A stretch of 64,000 nucleotides of DNA. It comes from Ancistrus triradiatus. Taxonomy: Eukaryota; Chordata; Actinopteri; Siluriformes; Loricariidae. The position numbers and the translations under genes are program-made. The notes under the pieces are model-generated. The model did not search any database and had not been told where the DNA came from. It saw only the letters and a program-made list of their open reading frames with translations. Where the stretch lies: the NCBI GenBank assembly GCA_025084515.1, contig JAJAGP010000101.1, positions 248,001 through 312,000 on the forward strand. Reading direction: 5' to 3'. This document shows, in pieces, positions 39,531-53,300 of the stretch; within the stretch, counting starts at the first letter, position 1, and each line of letters begins with the position of its first letter.

Positions 39531-41296
39531 ATTGTGCTGGCTTACATTTCAAGGGATCCCCTACATGTGTTTGTATGTTTGTTAATAAATAAGTTCTGAT
39601 ATTTTATAGTACACAAACCAGCGCAATTTTTATGCATATTCCCATAAAATCAAGGCCTCCCCACATTTCTGCTTGTAGAAAAAAATCACAACAAAAATGA
39701 ATCCATACAGAGATGTGTGTTACTTTGAACCATACCTGTTTAATTGCTCTCTCAACAACATACAAAGTTTCATAGTGTTTAAGACTTCCAATGGAATTGT
39801 AAGAGAAGGGAAAATATAAAGTCAGACATGCCTGTATATCACTTTGACAGAAAACAACAATGAATAACCAGTGCAGTTATGAATTATGAAAATGTACAGT
39901 TGATCACTTGAAGGGCTGAGGCTATGAATGTTTAAAATAAAATAAAATAAAATAGTTATAAAAATATTATGAGTAAAATGAATCTCTTAAAATCAAATAA
40001 CATCTATAAAGGTTCTGAATAAATAATTCAGTTATATCTAATAAATACGTAGTTAAAATGTATACAAAAAAAATTATGTAAAATATAAACAAAAATGTAT
40101 ACTGATGAGACAGTTACATTTTAAATTAAATCTAGAGTAAAACTTATTTGACATCTTTATGTAACAAACAGTGCTAAATGTTGCAATTCTATAACACGTC
40201 TACTGCAAAATAATGTTAAGGAAATAATATCTTAACAATATAATAATGATTTAAGAATGAATTAACACATGATAAAATGTTCACAAGGATTATTAGGGAA
40301 ATCCTTTTTCTCAGATTCTTGTATTTCTTCATTTTGAATTTGTATCATATTTATTGTATTTATGAATGGAGTTTTTAACACTTGCTTAAGACAGCAGGGG
40401 TTATGGTTAAAGAGTAAGTGAAACTGTAAAATACTGAAACAGGTCAGATGTACTGTGTAGGTTTTCATGTTAATTCATTCTGTATTTCAAGAAATTAATT
40501 TCCATACAAATATCGCAGATATAAAGACGAATTTAAGTCTGTGTTAACAGGGATAAGAAAATGCAGGTAAAGAAGTGACTCATGTGTTGTAAACATTAAG
40601 TAATGTGTCTAATATCTCAGTTATTTTCATTTATTTAACAGAGCAAATTTGTTAATATTCAACCTTTGTATCATTTACATATTGTACTATCATCTGTTGT
40701 TATAATACAATCTGAAAAACCAGCCAATTAAACTAATTAACCAATTAAACAAAAAAATAATCAAACAAACATTACTAAGTTTTGTAGGGTGAATGTTTTA
40801 AGCGCTTTATGACCTCATACGCTATACTCCTTTAATACGTTATTACAGCAACTGATTTCTGGATACATTAATCACACACATACACACAGTTTCCTCAGAG
40901 CCCAGGAAAAATATTCATTTATCCAGCAATACATTGCTGCATTTCTTTGGTGCTGCCATGTGCACAATGAGAAGGCGATTAGGAGCTGAGCAGATATTAG
41001 GTTCAGTCGCTTGTAATAAGTGACTCCTAGTGGCCAAACTAGGAACTTTCAGGAACCTTTTTGAAACTTGCTCGCAGATCATCGTAAGCTTGGCGGTGGT
41101 GGTTTGTAAATGGTCTGAGATGCTAACTCAGTTTTAGTCATAAACCTTAAGCACATCATACTCAGTAGAGAATAACTTACACTGGGCAATACCTGTTAAA
41201 CTCAGTTGTAAGCAGTTGGGTTTAAAGCCTCATCCTAGAGATTCTTGCTTCCATTGTACATTGGTCTCTGATGTCTGACCACCACAGCACACTGTA
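39531..41296. other. Intergenic AT-rich DNA, no gene seen
   Basis: Long A/T-rich stretch (for example AAATAAAATAAAATAAAAT near 39938) without exons or clear repeats. Lies past the 3' end of the exchanger gene. Confidence 0.45.
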
Positions 41297-41302
41297 TTTA
41301 TT
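41297..41302 (-). promoter_or_regulatory. Polyadenylation signal AATAAA of the exchanger gene
   Basis: AATAAA on the minus strand, 63 nt after the stop codon at 41365-41367. Confidence 0.6.
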
Positions 41303-41364
41303 CCAGAAACTAAATGATCTACTGTGTGTTTGTATGAAAAATACTTAGTTACATCAGGTGCAGT

Positions 41365-44300
41365 TTAGAGCTTCTCAAAGAAGATGGAGCAGAGAAGGAA
41401 GACGGTGTACAGGACTAAAAGACCCACACCTAACCTTTTATCCAGTCTCCAGTGATTCAGATGTACGCTGAGGACCTACGACATATGAAGGACAAATCAA
41501 GAATTACATAATACCAAAGCTTCAGTTCTGTACCTTTCTCGTGAATATAAACATCATCTGACCTTTATAAAAAGGGGTACAAGCGAGCTTAATATCAGTA
41601 CTCACTGTAAGAAAGACTGAAGCCAGCAATAAAATGACTGAATACACCAGTCCCCGGCTATTAATATAGACCTGAGTGAAAACAGACATGAGCAAAAATC
41701 AACCTCTGTATGTCTTCCATAACAACAGTTTAATACCAACTATGATGCACTGGAAAAAACTGTCTTGGCTGAAATACACCAGCTGAAAAGCAACACGTTT
41801 GTTTATTTTATTTGATGTTTTTCATTTGTGCTTTTTTGCGACTGATACATAAAATAATATAAACAAAATAACTGTGTTACTGATTAGGGTTGGGTCGGTA
41901 CGAGGTATGCCGGATACCACGGTATTCAATAATGGTGACGGTATTAAGAATTATGACGTATTTAAAATTTCTGCTTCACGCACTTGACTTTACCCACTTA
42001 AAGCACCGCTAAAGCATTCAAAAGACCGAGTCCTCAGCCATGGACGCTGTTATTGACACCTAATAGTCGCTAGATGGCGCCAAATACAATGGTTACAAGA
42101 TCAAGATCAACCCAGTGCTCTTTTCCATGTTTATATATTCGGTGTAGTTAGGTTCTTATGCTACCTTCAAGTCCTCCTCGGAAGTTCCTACTTACGAGTT
42201 CGGAGGTCGTAGTTACGGCATGATGTACGTTCAACTGTTTTTTTGTGACGCCAAAAGAAAACTTTTGTTTCTACTACTTCTGTTTTTGTATAGGCAAAAC
42301 CAGCAAGTTTATTTAGCCTTACTTGAAGAGAATGAAGCGAACAGGACACGCATTAGATGAGTAATATTTTATATTATATCATATTATTTTGTTGTAATTC
42401 CTCATTAACATCAGTGAAAGTTGGACAAAATGTACACAAACTTAAACTGTACAGTTAACATGCAAAACTACTGGTAGTAAACGAAAAACTTTGCCGTTTA
42501 CTGTAGTAGCAGCATCCAGGCTGGCAGCCACCATGCCGTTTCGTTACTGACACGCCCCCAACTCGCAAAGTCAGGGCTTATCGAAAAATCCGAGTTTCCC
42601 ACTGGTAAATAAGACATTGCGGTGACATACTGTATATGTGCGCTCATCTGGTAAATACGATATTTCCGACACCACTTGAAGGCAGCATTAGATCAACACA
42701 TTTTTTTTCTCTTCCGTCTTTCAGCATAATGTTCTGATTATTTATTTATTTATTTGTGGCAACATGTTTCAAAGGCATACATTATGAGCACACTATAAAT
42801 CAGCACACTATAAATCTACTTGAGAGTGGTACTGGAGAAGTAGGTTTTTAGTCCCGAATTCGTCTGTCTCCTTGAAATGATTGCATGAAGTATTTAAAAC
42901 GAGGATGTTTTATTTTACAAATGGGGACGGTGGGTTGAATGTAATTGAAATTGAAATATTAATTGAAATTTAAATATAAATAGTCTGACCGTCATATTTT
43001 CACGTAAGATTAATAAATTCTATTTAATATATAGCTTTCAGTGTCTCAGAAATGCTACTGTGATTGTATGCTGATCATAACAGCCCCATCTATACCTAAA
43101 CATCTACTTTAATCACTGCAATTTGAACTGAAATAATATTATATTGAGTATCATTCCACAATGGACACAACAAACCGCGCCCAATAGACCTCTCTTTAGT
43201 TTCGCACATTTGAATTGTTTGGCTAAAACCATAAATCAATAATCATACCACGAGTCACATTTTGTGATATTCCTTGTTAACGCCTGCCATTCTTTGAATG
43301 TTTTGTGTGGAAAGTGGTCAGTGAGAGATGTTTGATGTTCTGATTGTTTTATTTTTTGCAATAAAACATAAAAACACTATTGTTTGTATACTGTAACGCT
43401 TGTGGTATGACGGTATGAAAAATACCATACCATATCCATACCACACAACCCTATTACTGATAGCTAAAACGAACAGTGTTTATGCACTTATGGACCTTTT
43501 AATGTCCATCCAATCAACATCTGTTCGTTTTAATAGCTGAGGTCTTAACAATTATAACAGGACATAAAAGCGGTCTAATATACATCTAATTCACGCCTGA
43601 ATGCCAGAAATATAGTAAATATTGCAAATCCTTGTGACACCTTCTGACAGAAAATAGAAAATGTTATTTTATATTTTATATATATATTATATATATAAAC
43701 TTTATAATTTTATAATTTTATTATAATTTTTATTTTACGTTTTATTTATAAAAGTATTGCGGGTGGCCAAAGTTTCAGTGCACCAGTTACAATTCAAGAA
43801 AGCCGTATGAGAGAGAAATACAAATACAAATGTTAACTAACCGCTGATCCATAATCCACCACGAGCGTGCGCAGAGCCCATGGAAAGCCAAGGCCCAGCA
43901 GAATGTCAAATATGTTACTGCCTATAGAGTTCGACACAGCCATGTCTCCCATACCTGAGAAGCCCCACACAAAATTCCTCAGTACATGAACGCTCATCCT
44001 CGTACATATAACAATTCAATTGGAATACATTTTTTACTGTTATGAATATTTACGCACCTTGACGTGCCACTATGAGACTAGCCATGCAGTCTGGGACACT
44101 GGTGCCCGCTGCTAAAAATGTGATGCCCATAATAACATCTGGAATGTCCAGTGTAAAGCTGATAATGGTTACCTGAAACACAGGACAGGAATGAACATAT
44201 CTTCATCTTAGAATGAGGAAACTGCAAACTGCATCTGCCAATTCAATTACAGCTTGTTACAGTGCATTAATAAGAGAAGATTCATACCATCCACACCATG

Positions 44301-47300
44301 AGGTAGGAGAAAACTGCAATCCAGAGTGTGGACATCACAAATGTCACCATGAACCAGCGCTCCCAGCGTGGGACCACACAGTTGGGCACAGTGTAATAGA
44401 GCAGGCAGCTTAAAGGCCATGAGAGCAACCACTTTGCCCGCCCACAGTACCCCCCTGTGGAAAAGTAAAACGGGTTAACACTTACACAACAGCCAACAAC
44501 CTCCTGTAACGGACAAATACAGTTTATCAGCTACAAATGAGAATGATTTCAGTTTCACCATTCTTAGAAACAAATTACAAATAAAACATGTGGACATGCA
44601 TAATATACTAAAAAATCTAGTAAAAAAAGCACCCAGATAGAAATGTTGGATTGCAGCAAAACTCAGTATGCAGTTATGTCGCAGGCAGATATGTAAATGA
44701 TTGCAGGTGTGGTCTGATTGCCACAAGAGGGTGGAAAAGTGCTTCCCACACTGCCCTATAAAAATTCTGCTTTTGGGTAATGTACCTCTTGGTGACAGAT
44801 CGATGACTGCTAAACATGCCTCTATGATGCACTCAAAGACATTTTGCCCAGTTGACAGTTGACTCTGAAAGGGGGCGTTTCACTGGACTGAAAGACACAG
44901 GATGGACGGTTCGACAAAGTGCCCACCATCTAGCTGTAGGCCTTGTGGTCAGTACTTCAATCCTGCTGCCTTTCATGGCAGGGTTTCCAACTGGCATTTT
45001 TCAGCAAGATAATAATTGCCCACACACAGCAAGGGTTTCCAGGAATATCTCGGCAAGATTGCAACAATTGCTTGGTCTGCATTTATGGGACCAGCTGGGT
45101 TGACATCTTTAGAAACCTATGAATGCAGCATCTGCAGACCCATCTGCAACATCTGTGGGCAAATGCGCCACAGGATACCCAACCATATCTCATCTTGTAT
45201 CCAGGCTAGAGGTGGCCCAACGTTCTAGAGCCTCATTTCAGTTGTACATTTGAGTTGTAATATTGTGATCACTTACATATATCATCATTACATTCCCACA
45301 TACAGTGGGGCAAAAAAGTACTGATTGTGCAAGTTCTCCGACTTAGAAAGATGAGAGAGGTCGGTAATTTTCATCATAGGTACACTTCAACTATGACAGA
45401 CAAAATGAGAAAAAAATCCAGGAAATCACATTGTAGGATTTTTTAAGTATTTAATTGTAAATCATGGTGGAAAATAAGTATTTGCTCACTCACAAACAAG
45501 CAAGATTTCTGGCTCCAACAGACCTGTAATTTCTTATTTTAGTAGTTCCACTCATTACCTGTATTAATGGCACCTGTTTGACATCGTTATCTGTATAAAA
45601 GACACCTGTCCACAGCCTCAAACAGTCAGACTCCAAACTCAACCATGGCCAAGACCAAATAGCTGTCGAAGGACACCAGGAAGAAAATTGTAGACCTGCA
45701 CCAGGCTGGGAAAAGTGAATCTACAATAGGCAAGCAGGTTGGTGTGAATAAATCAACTGTGGGAGCAATTGTAAGAAAATGGAAGACATACAAGACCATT
45801 GATAATCTCCCTCGATCTGGGGCTCCATGCAAGATCTCATCCTGTAAGGTCAAAATGATCATGAGAACAATGAGCAAAAATCCCAGAACTACACAGGGAC
45901 CTGATGAATGACCTGCAGAGAGCTGGGACCAAAGTAACAAAGGCTACCATCAGTAACACACTACACCAAGAGGAACTCAGATCCTGCAGTGCCAGGTGTG
46001 TCCCCCTGCTTAAGCCAGTACATGTCCAGCCCCGTCTGAAGTTTGCCAAAGAGCATATGGATGATCCAGAAGAGGATTGGGAGAATATCATGTGGTCAGA
46101 TGAAACCAAAAATAGAACTTTTTGGTAAAAAACTCAAAATTGCTTGGACGAAGAAGAATGCTGAGTTGCATCCCAAAAACACCATACGTACTGTGAAGCA
46201 TCACTGTGAAACATCATGCTTTGGGGTTGTTTTTCTGCAAAGGGGACAGGACGACTGATCCGTGTTGAGGGAAGAATGAACGGGGCCATGTATCGTGAGA
46301 TTTTAAGCCAAAACTCCTTCCATCAGTAACAGCATTAAAGGTGGAACGTGGCTGGGTCTTCCAGCATGACAATGATCCCAACACACAACCGCTCGAGCAA
46401 CAAAAGATTGGCTCCGTAAAAAGCATTTCAAGGTCCTGGAGTGGCCTAGCCAGTCTCCAGACCTCAACCCCATAGAAAATTGGTGGAGGGAGTTGAAAGT
46501 CTGTGTTGCCCAGCAACAGCCCCAAAACATCACTGCTCTAGAGGAGATCTGCATGGAGGAATGGGCCAAAATACCAGCTACAGTGTGTGCCAACCTGGTG
46601 AAGACTTACAGGAAACGTTTGACCTCTGTCATTGCCAACAAAGGTTATGTTACAAAGTATTGAGTTGAACTTTTGTTATTCACCAAATACTTATTTTCCA
46701 CCATAATTTACAATTAAATTCTTTAAAAAATCCTACAATGTGATTTCCTGGATTTTGTTTCTCATTTTGTCTCTCATAGTTGAAGTGTACCTATGATGAA
46801 AATTACAGACCTCTCTCATCTTTCTAAGTTGGAGAACTTGCACAATCAGTGGCTGATTAAATACTTTTTTGCCCCACTGTATAAAATTTCATTCGATACC
46901 AATAACTTTTTATTGGTGAGTTGTTTTTTTATTGTCAATTACTGTACATGTAACTATTCAAATTTAAATCTTTCAGTGTGTATACACAGCATGACTTTCA
47001 TGTCATGGATAACTATTACACTCAAGAAGACAAATACATGTAACATTATAAACCTTATAAATCTTATTAATCATCTAAAGTGCAGTGCAAATTAACATGG
47101 GGACCACTTTTCTAATCAGGTCATGAAAAACTCCTAATTAGGTCGAGTCTCAAAATACCAGACAAATAGGCTTAAGTGCACTCAGATAAGAGGACCAATT
47201 ATATATAGTCTGTCAGTCTATTTTTGACATTGTACAGTAACTTGCCTGGAACAACCAGAGGATTGAAATGGGCATCCTCTGTCTCTTCCTCCTCCTCTGC

Positions 47301-50300
47301 CTCTTTGGGTTGAGTGTCCTCTGTGTTTGCTCGCCTTTCCACCTGACCCCCCTCACCACTGAGCTTTGGCTCCTCCAGCGGTTGTGTTTCACTGTCCACT
47401 GCGTCTCCATTTTCCAGTACCCAGGGAGATCCCTCCAGACCTGTGTTTTCCTGAGCAGAATTGTCCCCAGTACCACTGGCGCTGTCCGCTGAGCTACGGT
47501 TCCTGATCAGCCTCTGCCTCTACAGGATCAGAGAGATATAATATCAGTGACACCGATTTAAAGAAGATGCAGCATATTGATATCAGGAAATTAGAAATCT
47601 GATACGAGTATATACAGTCTAAACTTGTTATCTAATACAGTCTAAATTTGTTATCTCGCCCACATCTGTTTCAAGGACAGAGGACAGTTTGGCGACTTAA
47701 AAAGGTTACAAATAAATAGTGACATTCATACCTGATCCTGACATACTGTGTTTTACTAAGCAGCCCACGTGACCGTACAACCACATTTACAATGTACATA
47801 AACATGTACAGTGCTGCTTGAAAATTTGTGAACCCTTTCTGCATGAATACGACGCAAAACATCATCTGATTTTCACACAAGTCCTAAAAGTAGATAAAAG
47901 AGAACCCAGTTGAACAACTGAGACAAAAATATTATACTTGGTCATTGTATAATATGATCCAATATTACATATTAGTGAGTGGCAAAAGTATGTGAACCTT
48001 TGCTTTCAGTATCTGGTGTGACCCCCCCTGTGCAGCAATAACTGCAATTAAACATTTCCTGTAACTGTTTATCAGTCCTGCACACCGGCTTGGAGGAATT
48101 TTAGCCTATTCCTCCATACAGAACAACTTCAATTCTGGGATGTTGGTGGGTTTCCTCACATTAACTGCTCGCTTCAGGTCTTTCCACAGCAATTCGATTG
48201 GATTAAGGTCAGGACTTAGATTTGGCCATTCCGAAACATTGATTTTATTCTTCTTTAACTATTCTTTGGTAGAACGACTTGTGTGCTTAGGGCCATTGTC
48301 TTGCTGCATGACCCACCTTCTCTTGAGATTCAGTTCATGGACAGATGTCCTGACATTTTCCTTTAGAATTCTCTGATATTATTCAGAATTCATTGTTCCA
48401 TCAATGATGGCAAGCCGTCCCGGCCCAGATGCAGCAAAACAGGCCCAAACCATGATACTACCACCACCATGTTTCACAGATGGGATAAGGTTCTTATGCT
48501 GGAATGCAGTGTTTTCCTTTCTCCAAACATAACGCTTTTCATTTAAAACAAAAAGTTCTATTTTGGTCTCATCTAGCCACAAAACATTCTTCGAATAGCC
48601 TTCTGGCTTGTCCACATGATCTTAACAAACTGCAGATGAGCAGCAATGTTCCTTATGGAAAGCACCGGCTTTCCCCTTGCAACCCTGCCATGCACACCAT
48701 TGTTGTTCAGTGTTCTTCTGATGGTGGACTCATGAACATTAACATTAGCCAATGTGAGAGAGGCTTTCAGTTACCCTGGGGTCCTTTGTGACTTCGCCAA
48801 CTATTATACGCCTTGCTCTTGGAGTGATCTTTGTTGGTTGACCACTTCTGGGGAGGGTAACAATGGTCTTGAATTTCCTCTATTTGTACACAATCTGTCT
48901 GACTGTGGAATGGTGGTCCAAACTCTTTAGAGATGGTTTTGTAACCTTTTCCAGCCAAATGAGCATCAACAACTCTTTTTCTGACGTTCTCAGAAATCTC
49001 CTTTGTTCGTGCCATGATACACTTCTACAAACATGTGTTGTGAAGAGCAGACTTTGATAGATCCCTGTTCTATAAATTAAACTGGGTGCCCAGTCACACC
49101 TGATTGTCCCACTGATTGAAAACACCTGACTCTAATTTGACCTTCAAATTAACTGCTAATCCTAGAGGTTCACATACTCCCACTCACTAATATGTAATAT
49201 TGGATCATTTTCCTCAATACATAAATGACCAAGTATAATATTTGTGTCTCATTTGTTTAACTGGGTTCTCTTTATCTACTTTTAAAACTGATGTTTTAGG
49301 TCATATTTATGCAGAAATATAGAAAATTCTAAAGTGTTCACAAACGGTCAAGCACCACTGTAAGTGTTACCATGATACGAAAGCTTGCCTCTGAAGAGGA
49401 GAACTGGTGAGGGTGCAGACTCATCAGCTCATCTACCATCACCACGCCCGACTCCTGTTCAACTGCACAATGATCTGAGACACACAGAGCTGTATTTTTA
49501 GTTCACATTTTACACTGGATTCGTGCTGAAAAGAACTTATCAAAAACTGGACAATTTCTGTATTGACAGTCTGTATTAAATTGTTTAAAATCATATTTAT
49601 ATACAGTGATTATGAGGATGTCATATTGAGTTGACTTGTCATATTGAATGTAGTACATGGTTACCATAATGCATTTGCGTTACTGTACGAGCCATTACAT
49701 ATATACACATTCAGCACACACACCTTTCTTCAGCAGGATCATTGAAGTGTCTGAGTGTGTGGTAGCTTCTTCCACTGCTAAATCTCTTTGTAAGCTGCTC
49801 ACTAAACATGGCTGCCCAGGTATACCACACTTGAGCTCCATCCAACCCCAGATTTGACTGTTAAATCTGAAACGTGCACACAAATCACATACACATGACA
49901 GCATCAGCCATCATTACAAATATTACAATATGTATCAATAAACAATGAATTTCGAAATAGTTAGTTTATTACATACTTCATGATAAGGATGTAAACTCCA
50001 TACATTGATATGAGGATTATAGTCTCCCACCTGTGCCAAAGAAGCACAAGATTATGCAAACTAAAATGACCTAAAGAGATATTTTTTAAACCTAAAAAAA
50101 TATATAATTCCCTACCAGAGAACTTTCTCATCATAAATGATCTGCAAGTTAAGAATAAGGTTATCTGTTAACAACAGCTTAGAATAAGTAGGTATATACA
50201 AATAGCTTTAAATAATAAATATCTCACAAGAATCAAGGCCAAGACAGATAAGATGTAGAAAATACAGTCCCTGAAGAGAGGCCACCAGGTGAGAAAAATC

Positions 50301-53300
50301 ATCTGTGAGAAAAAATAAAAACAGGAACATGAATGTAAATTTACCAGCACCACTGCTGTTAGGAAAACTCCTATAAAATACAAATAGTACCTGTCCAGAA
50401 AAGATGCCACACACACCAATGATAACTAAGATATTAAAGACTGCTGAGCCCACTATGGTCCCAACTCCCACATCTCCCTTAGTGATGAATACACCTGTAA
50501 AAACATCACATAGAATTACAATGAAGAAAATGGTTTACTTATGTTTTGTCTGGTCAACTTCATTTAATTTGTTAACAAACATTCATTCATGCATTTCAGC
50601 CCTGCAATACATTACAAAAAAGTTGGGACTGTCACAGGTGCCTCCAGCTCGACGCTAGTTGTCAGCGTTGAGCTATTTTTGCCGGCGGCATCTGTGGCAG
50701 CTTCTGTAATCAGTCGCCCCATCAGTAAGGCGGCTGATTACAGCTAATGATCCTCACCTGCTTCCTCTGGCTATTTAAGAGCTTCGCCAGTGGAAGCAAG
50801 TGTGGGATCATTCGTCTCCACTCCCGGTACTCCCTGGGCAGTCAGACCCCGTGCTGGAGTGTGTAGCACCCCCTGAGCCTGTACTTGGGCCCTCCGCGCC
50901 CGTAAGCCCCGCGTCTGAGCAGGGAAGCTCCACGCCTGGGCATTTTGCGCTGCCTGGTCCTGTATAGGAGCTCACTGCGCACATTGACTCTGCACCTGGG
51001 CAGTCAGACCCCGTGCTAGAGTGTTTAGCGCCTCCTGGCCCTGTGCCTGGGCACGCTGTGCCCGTAGGCCCCACGTCTGAGCAGGGTAGCTCCCCGCCTG
51101 AGCATTTTGCGCCACCTGGCCCCGTACAGGATCTTATTGCGCACGAAAACGCCGCACCTGTGCAGTCAGACCCCGTGCTTGAGAGTCTGGCGCCCCCTGG
51201 GCCCGCCGCGCCTGGCCCAGTACAGGAGCTTATAGCGCCATCAAGTCAAGAACCTGGGCAGTCCAACTCTTTTTCAGTGCTCGCCCAGCCTGCTGACCCA
51301 GTACCTGGGCTCGCCCCGCCTTTTAGCGCCGTGTTGGAGCATGCTCGCTCCACGGTCGAGCCTCTGCCGCCACTCGGCTTTGTACAGGAATCGAGAGGGC
51401 ATCCTCCTACGGCCTGCCCCACCCTCCCGCTCAGCCCTTGTTCCGAGGCTCGCCCCGCTTCCCTGGCCCTCCCTTTGCACCAGACGCTCAACCCTGAGCG
51501 CGTCCGGCAAGCCAGAGGCTCCTGGATGGACTCTTACTGGCGTCGGGACAACGCCCTTTGGGGGGGTACTGTCACAGGTGCCTCCGGCTTGACACTAGTG
51601 GTCAGCGTTGAGCTACTTTTGCCGGCGGCATCTGTGGCAGCTTCTGTAATCGATCGCCCCGTCAGTAAAGCGGCTGAATACAGCTAATGATCTTCACCTG
51701 CTTCCTCTGGCTATTTAAGAGCTTCGCCAGTGGAAGCAAGTGTGGGATCATTCATCTCCACTCTCGGTACATGTGTTGTAAGCCCTGATCCCCGCTCAGG
51801 CGTTTTAATAGGGAATCGCTGGCAAACCGTGCCTCTGAGACCTCACATGTCTCATCCTCCGCTCTTTTTAGAGCCCCTGCGCTTCCCCTTTATTTCCTAT
51901 TTTGGTTCTTCGCCTTTTATTTATTTTTAGGGTTTAGTGGACAGCCTCCGCCCGTACAGGGGAGGAGACTCCGTAACGTCGCGAGACGTGAGGTAAAATT
52001 CGGCAGGGAAACTTAGGTAGCGTAGGCTAAGTGTTTTGCGCTATTCCCTTTCCTCCACACAGCCTCTCACCGTCTGCTTGTCAGCCGAGCCGCTGACGCC
52101 GCTCTGAGTGAGTGAGCGTGTGTGTGTTCAGCGGTGATGCAAGCTGAGTGAGTGAGCGTATGTGTGCGCAGCGATGACAGCGGTGACACAAGCTGGGGGG
52201 AATCCCCCCTCCCGCTCTCTCTCTCTTGTTCCCGCTTTTCCTTTTGAAGCGCGCCGGTGACGTCTCTGTGTGTGTGTGTGTGCTGCTCGCTCATTCGCTG
52301 CTTTTGTACACACACAGAGTCTCACTTTATTTCTGTTATTCATTCATTTATATTTATTTAATTCAGTTTAATTTATTTCTTGTCATTTCAGTTCATTCAG
52401 AAGATCCGGAGCCCTTCGCCTTTCTCCGGCTCTCTTGTGTGTATATGTGTGAGCTTTCCCTCACACACAGGAGATCGGCTTTTGTTTGGTTATTTCTTTG
52501 GTTTAACCTCAGTGGTCTGGTGGTGCGATCGGTTAAACTACTAATCACCGACGCAGTCGACCTGGGTTCGTTCCCCAGACACTGAGGTGACTTTCTTTAA
52601 TTAGTTTCTTGTTTATTTGTATTTTATTAGTTATTGTTTTATTTCTTTGTTTTATTTCAGTTCACTACTACCATCTGGAGCTAACTGCACTTGGGTCCCA
52701 AACCCTTTATATTTTTACGGTTCGTCATTTCTGATTTTTCGTTTCAAAGTATGGCGAACCGTGACAGGGACAGGGTGCAGTTTCAGGTTGGTCATGGGGT
52801 TAAAAAAAACTAAATAACGATGTGATTTCAAACAGGTACTGTCAAAATGTGATTGTAATCATGATGTGGAACAAAAGCAGTATCCATGAAAGGCTTAGTC
52901 TTTGAGGCACAAAGATGGGCTGAGGATCTCCAGTTTATCAACAAATGTGTAAGAAAATTATTGAAATGGTGGTAGTGTCATGGTTTGGGCCTGTTTTGCT
53001 GCATCTGGGCCAGAACGGCTTGCCATCTTTGATGAAACAATGAATTCTGAATGATATCACAGAATTCTAAAGGAAAATGTCAGAACATCTGTCCATGAAC
53101 TGAATCTCAAAAGAAGATGGGTCATGCAGCAAGACAACGACCCTAAGCACACAAGTCGCTCTACCAAAAAATAATTAAAGAAAAATAAAGTTAATGTTTT
53201 GGAATGGCCAAGTCAAAGTCCTGACCTTAATACAATCGGAATGTAGTGGAAGGACCTGAAGCGAGCAGTAAATCCACAATGGACTGGGAGACAGGGGAGG

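Noticed and set aside
47700..47765. Missing exchanger exon reading KTQYVRIR
   Set aside because: A usable acceptor in the right phase is absent (in-frame TAA after TTAG) and the similarity to the expected basic segment is weak.
51013..51687. 224-codon Pro-rich ORF as a host gene
   Set aside because: It runs into an LTR and lies between the two ends of an insertion with target duplications, so it belongs to the retroelement.
52507..52587. True tRNA gene
   Set aside because: The anticodon stem does not form convincingly and the outer stem is 8 bp rather than 7; it sits inside an LTR.
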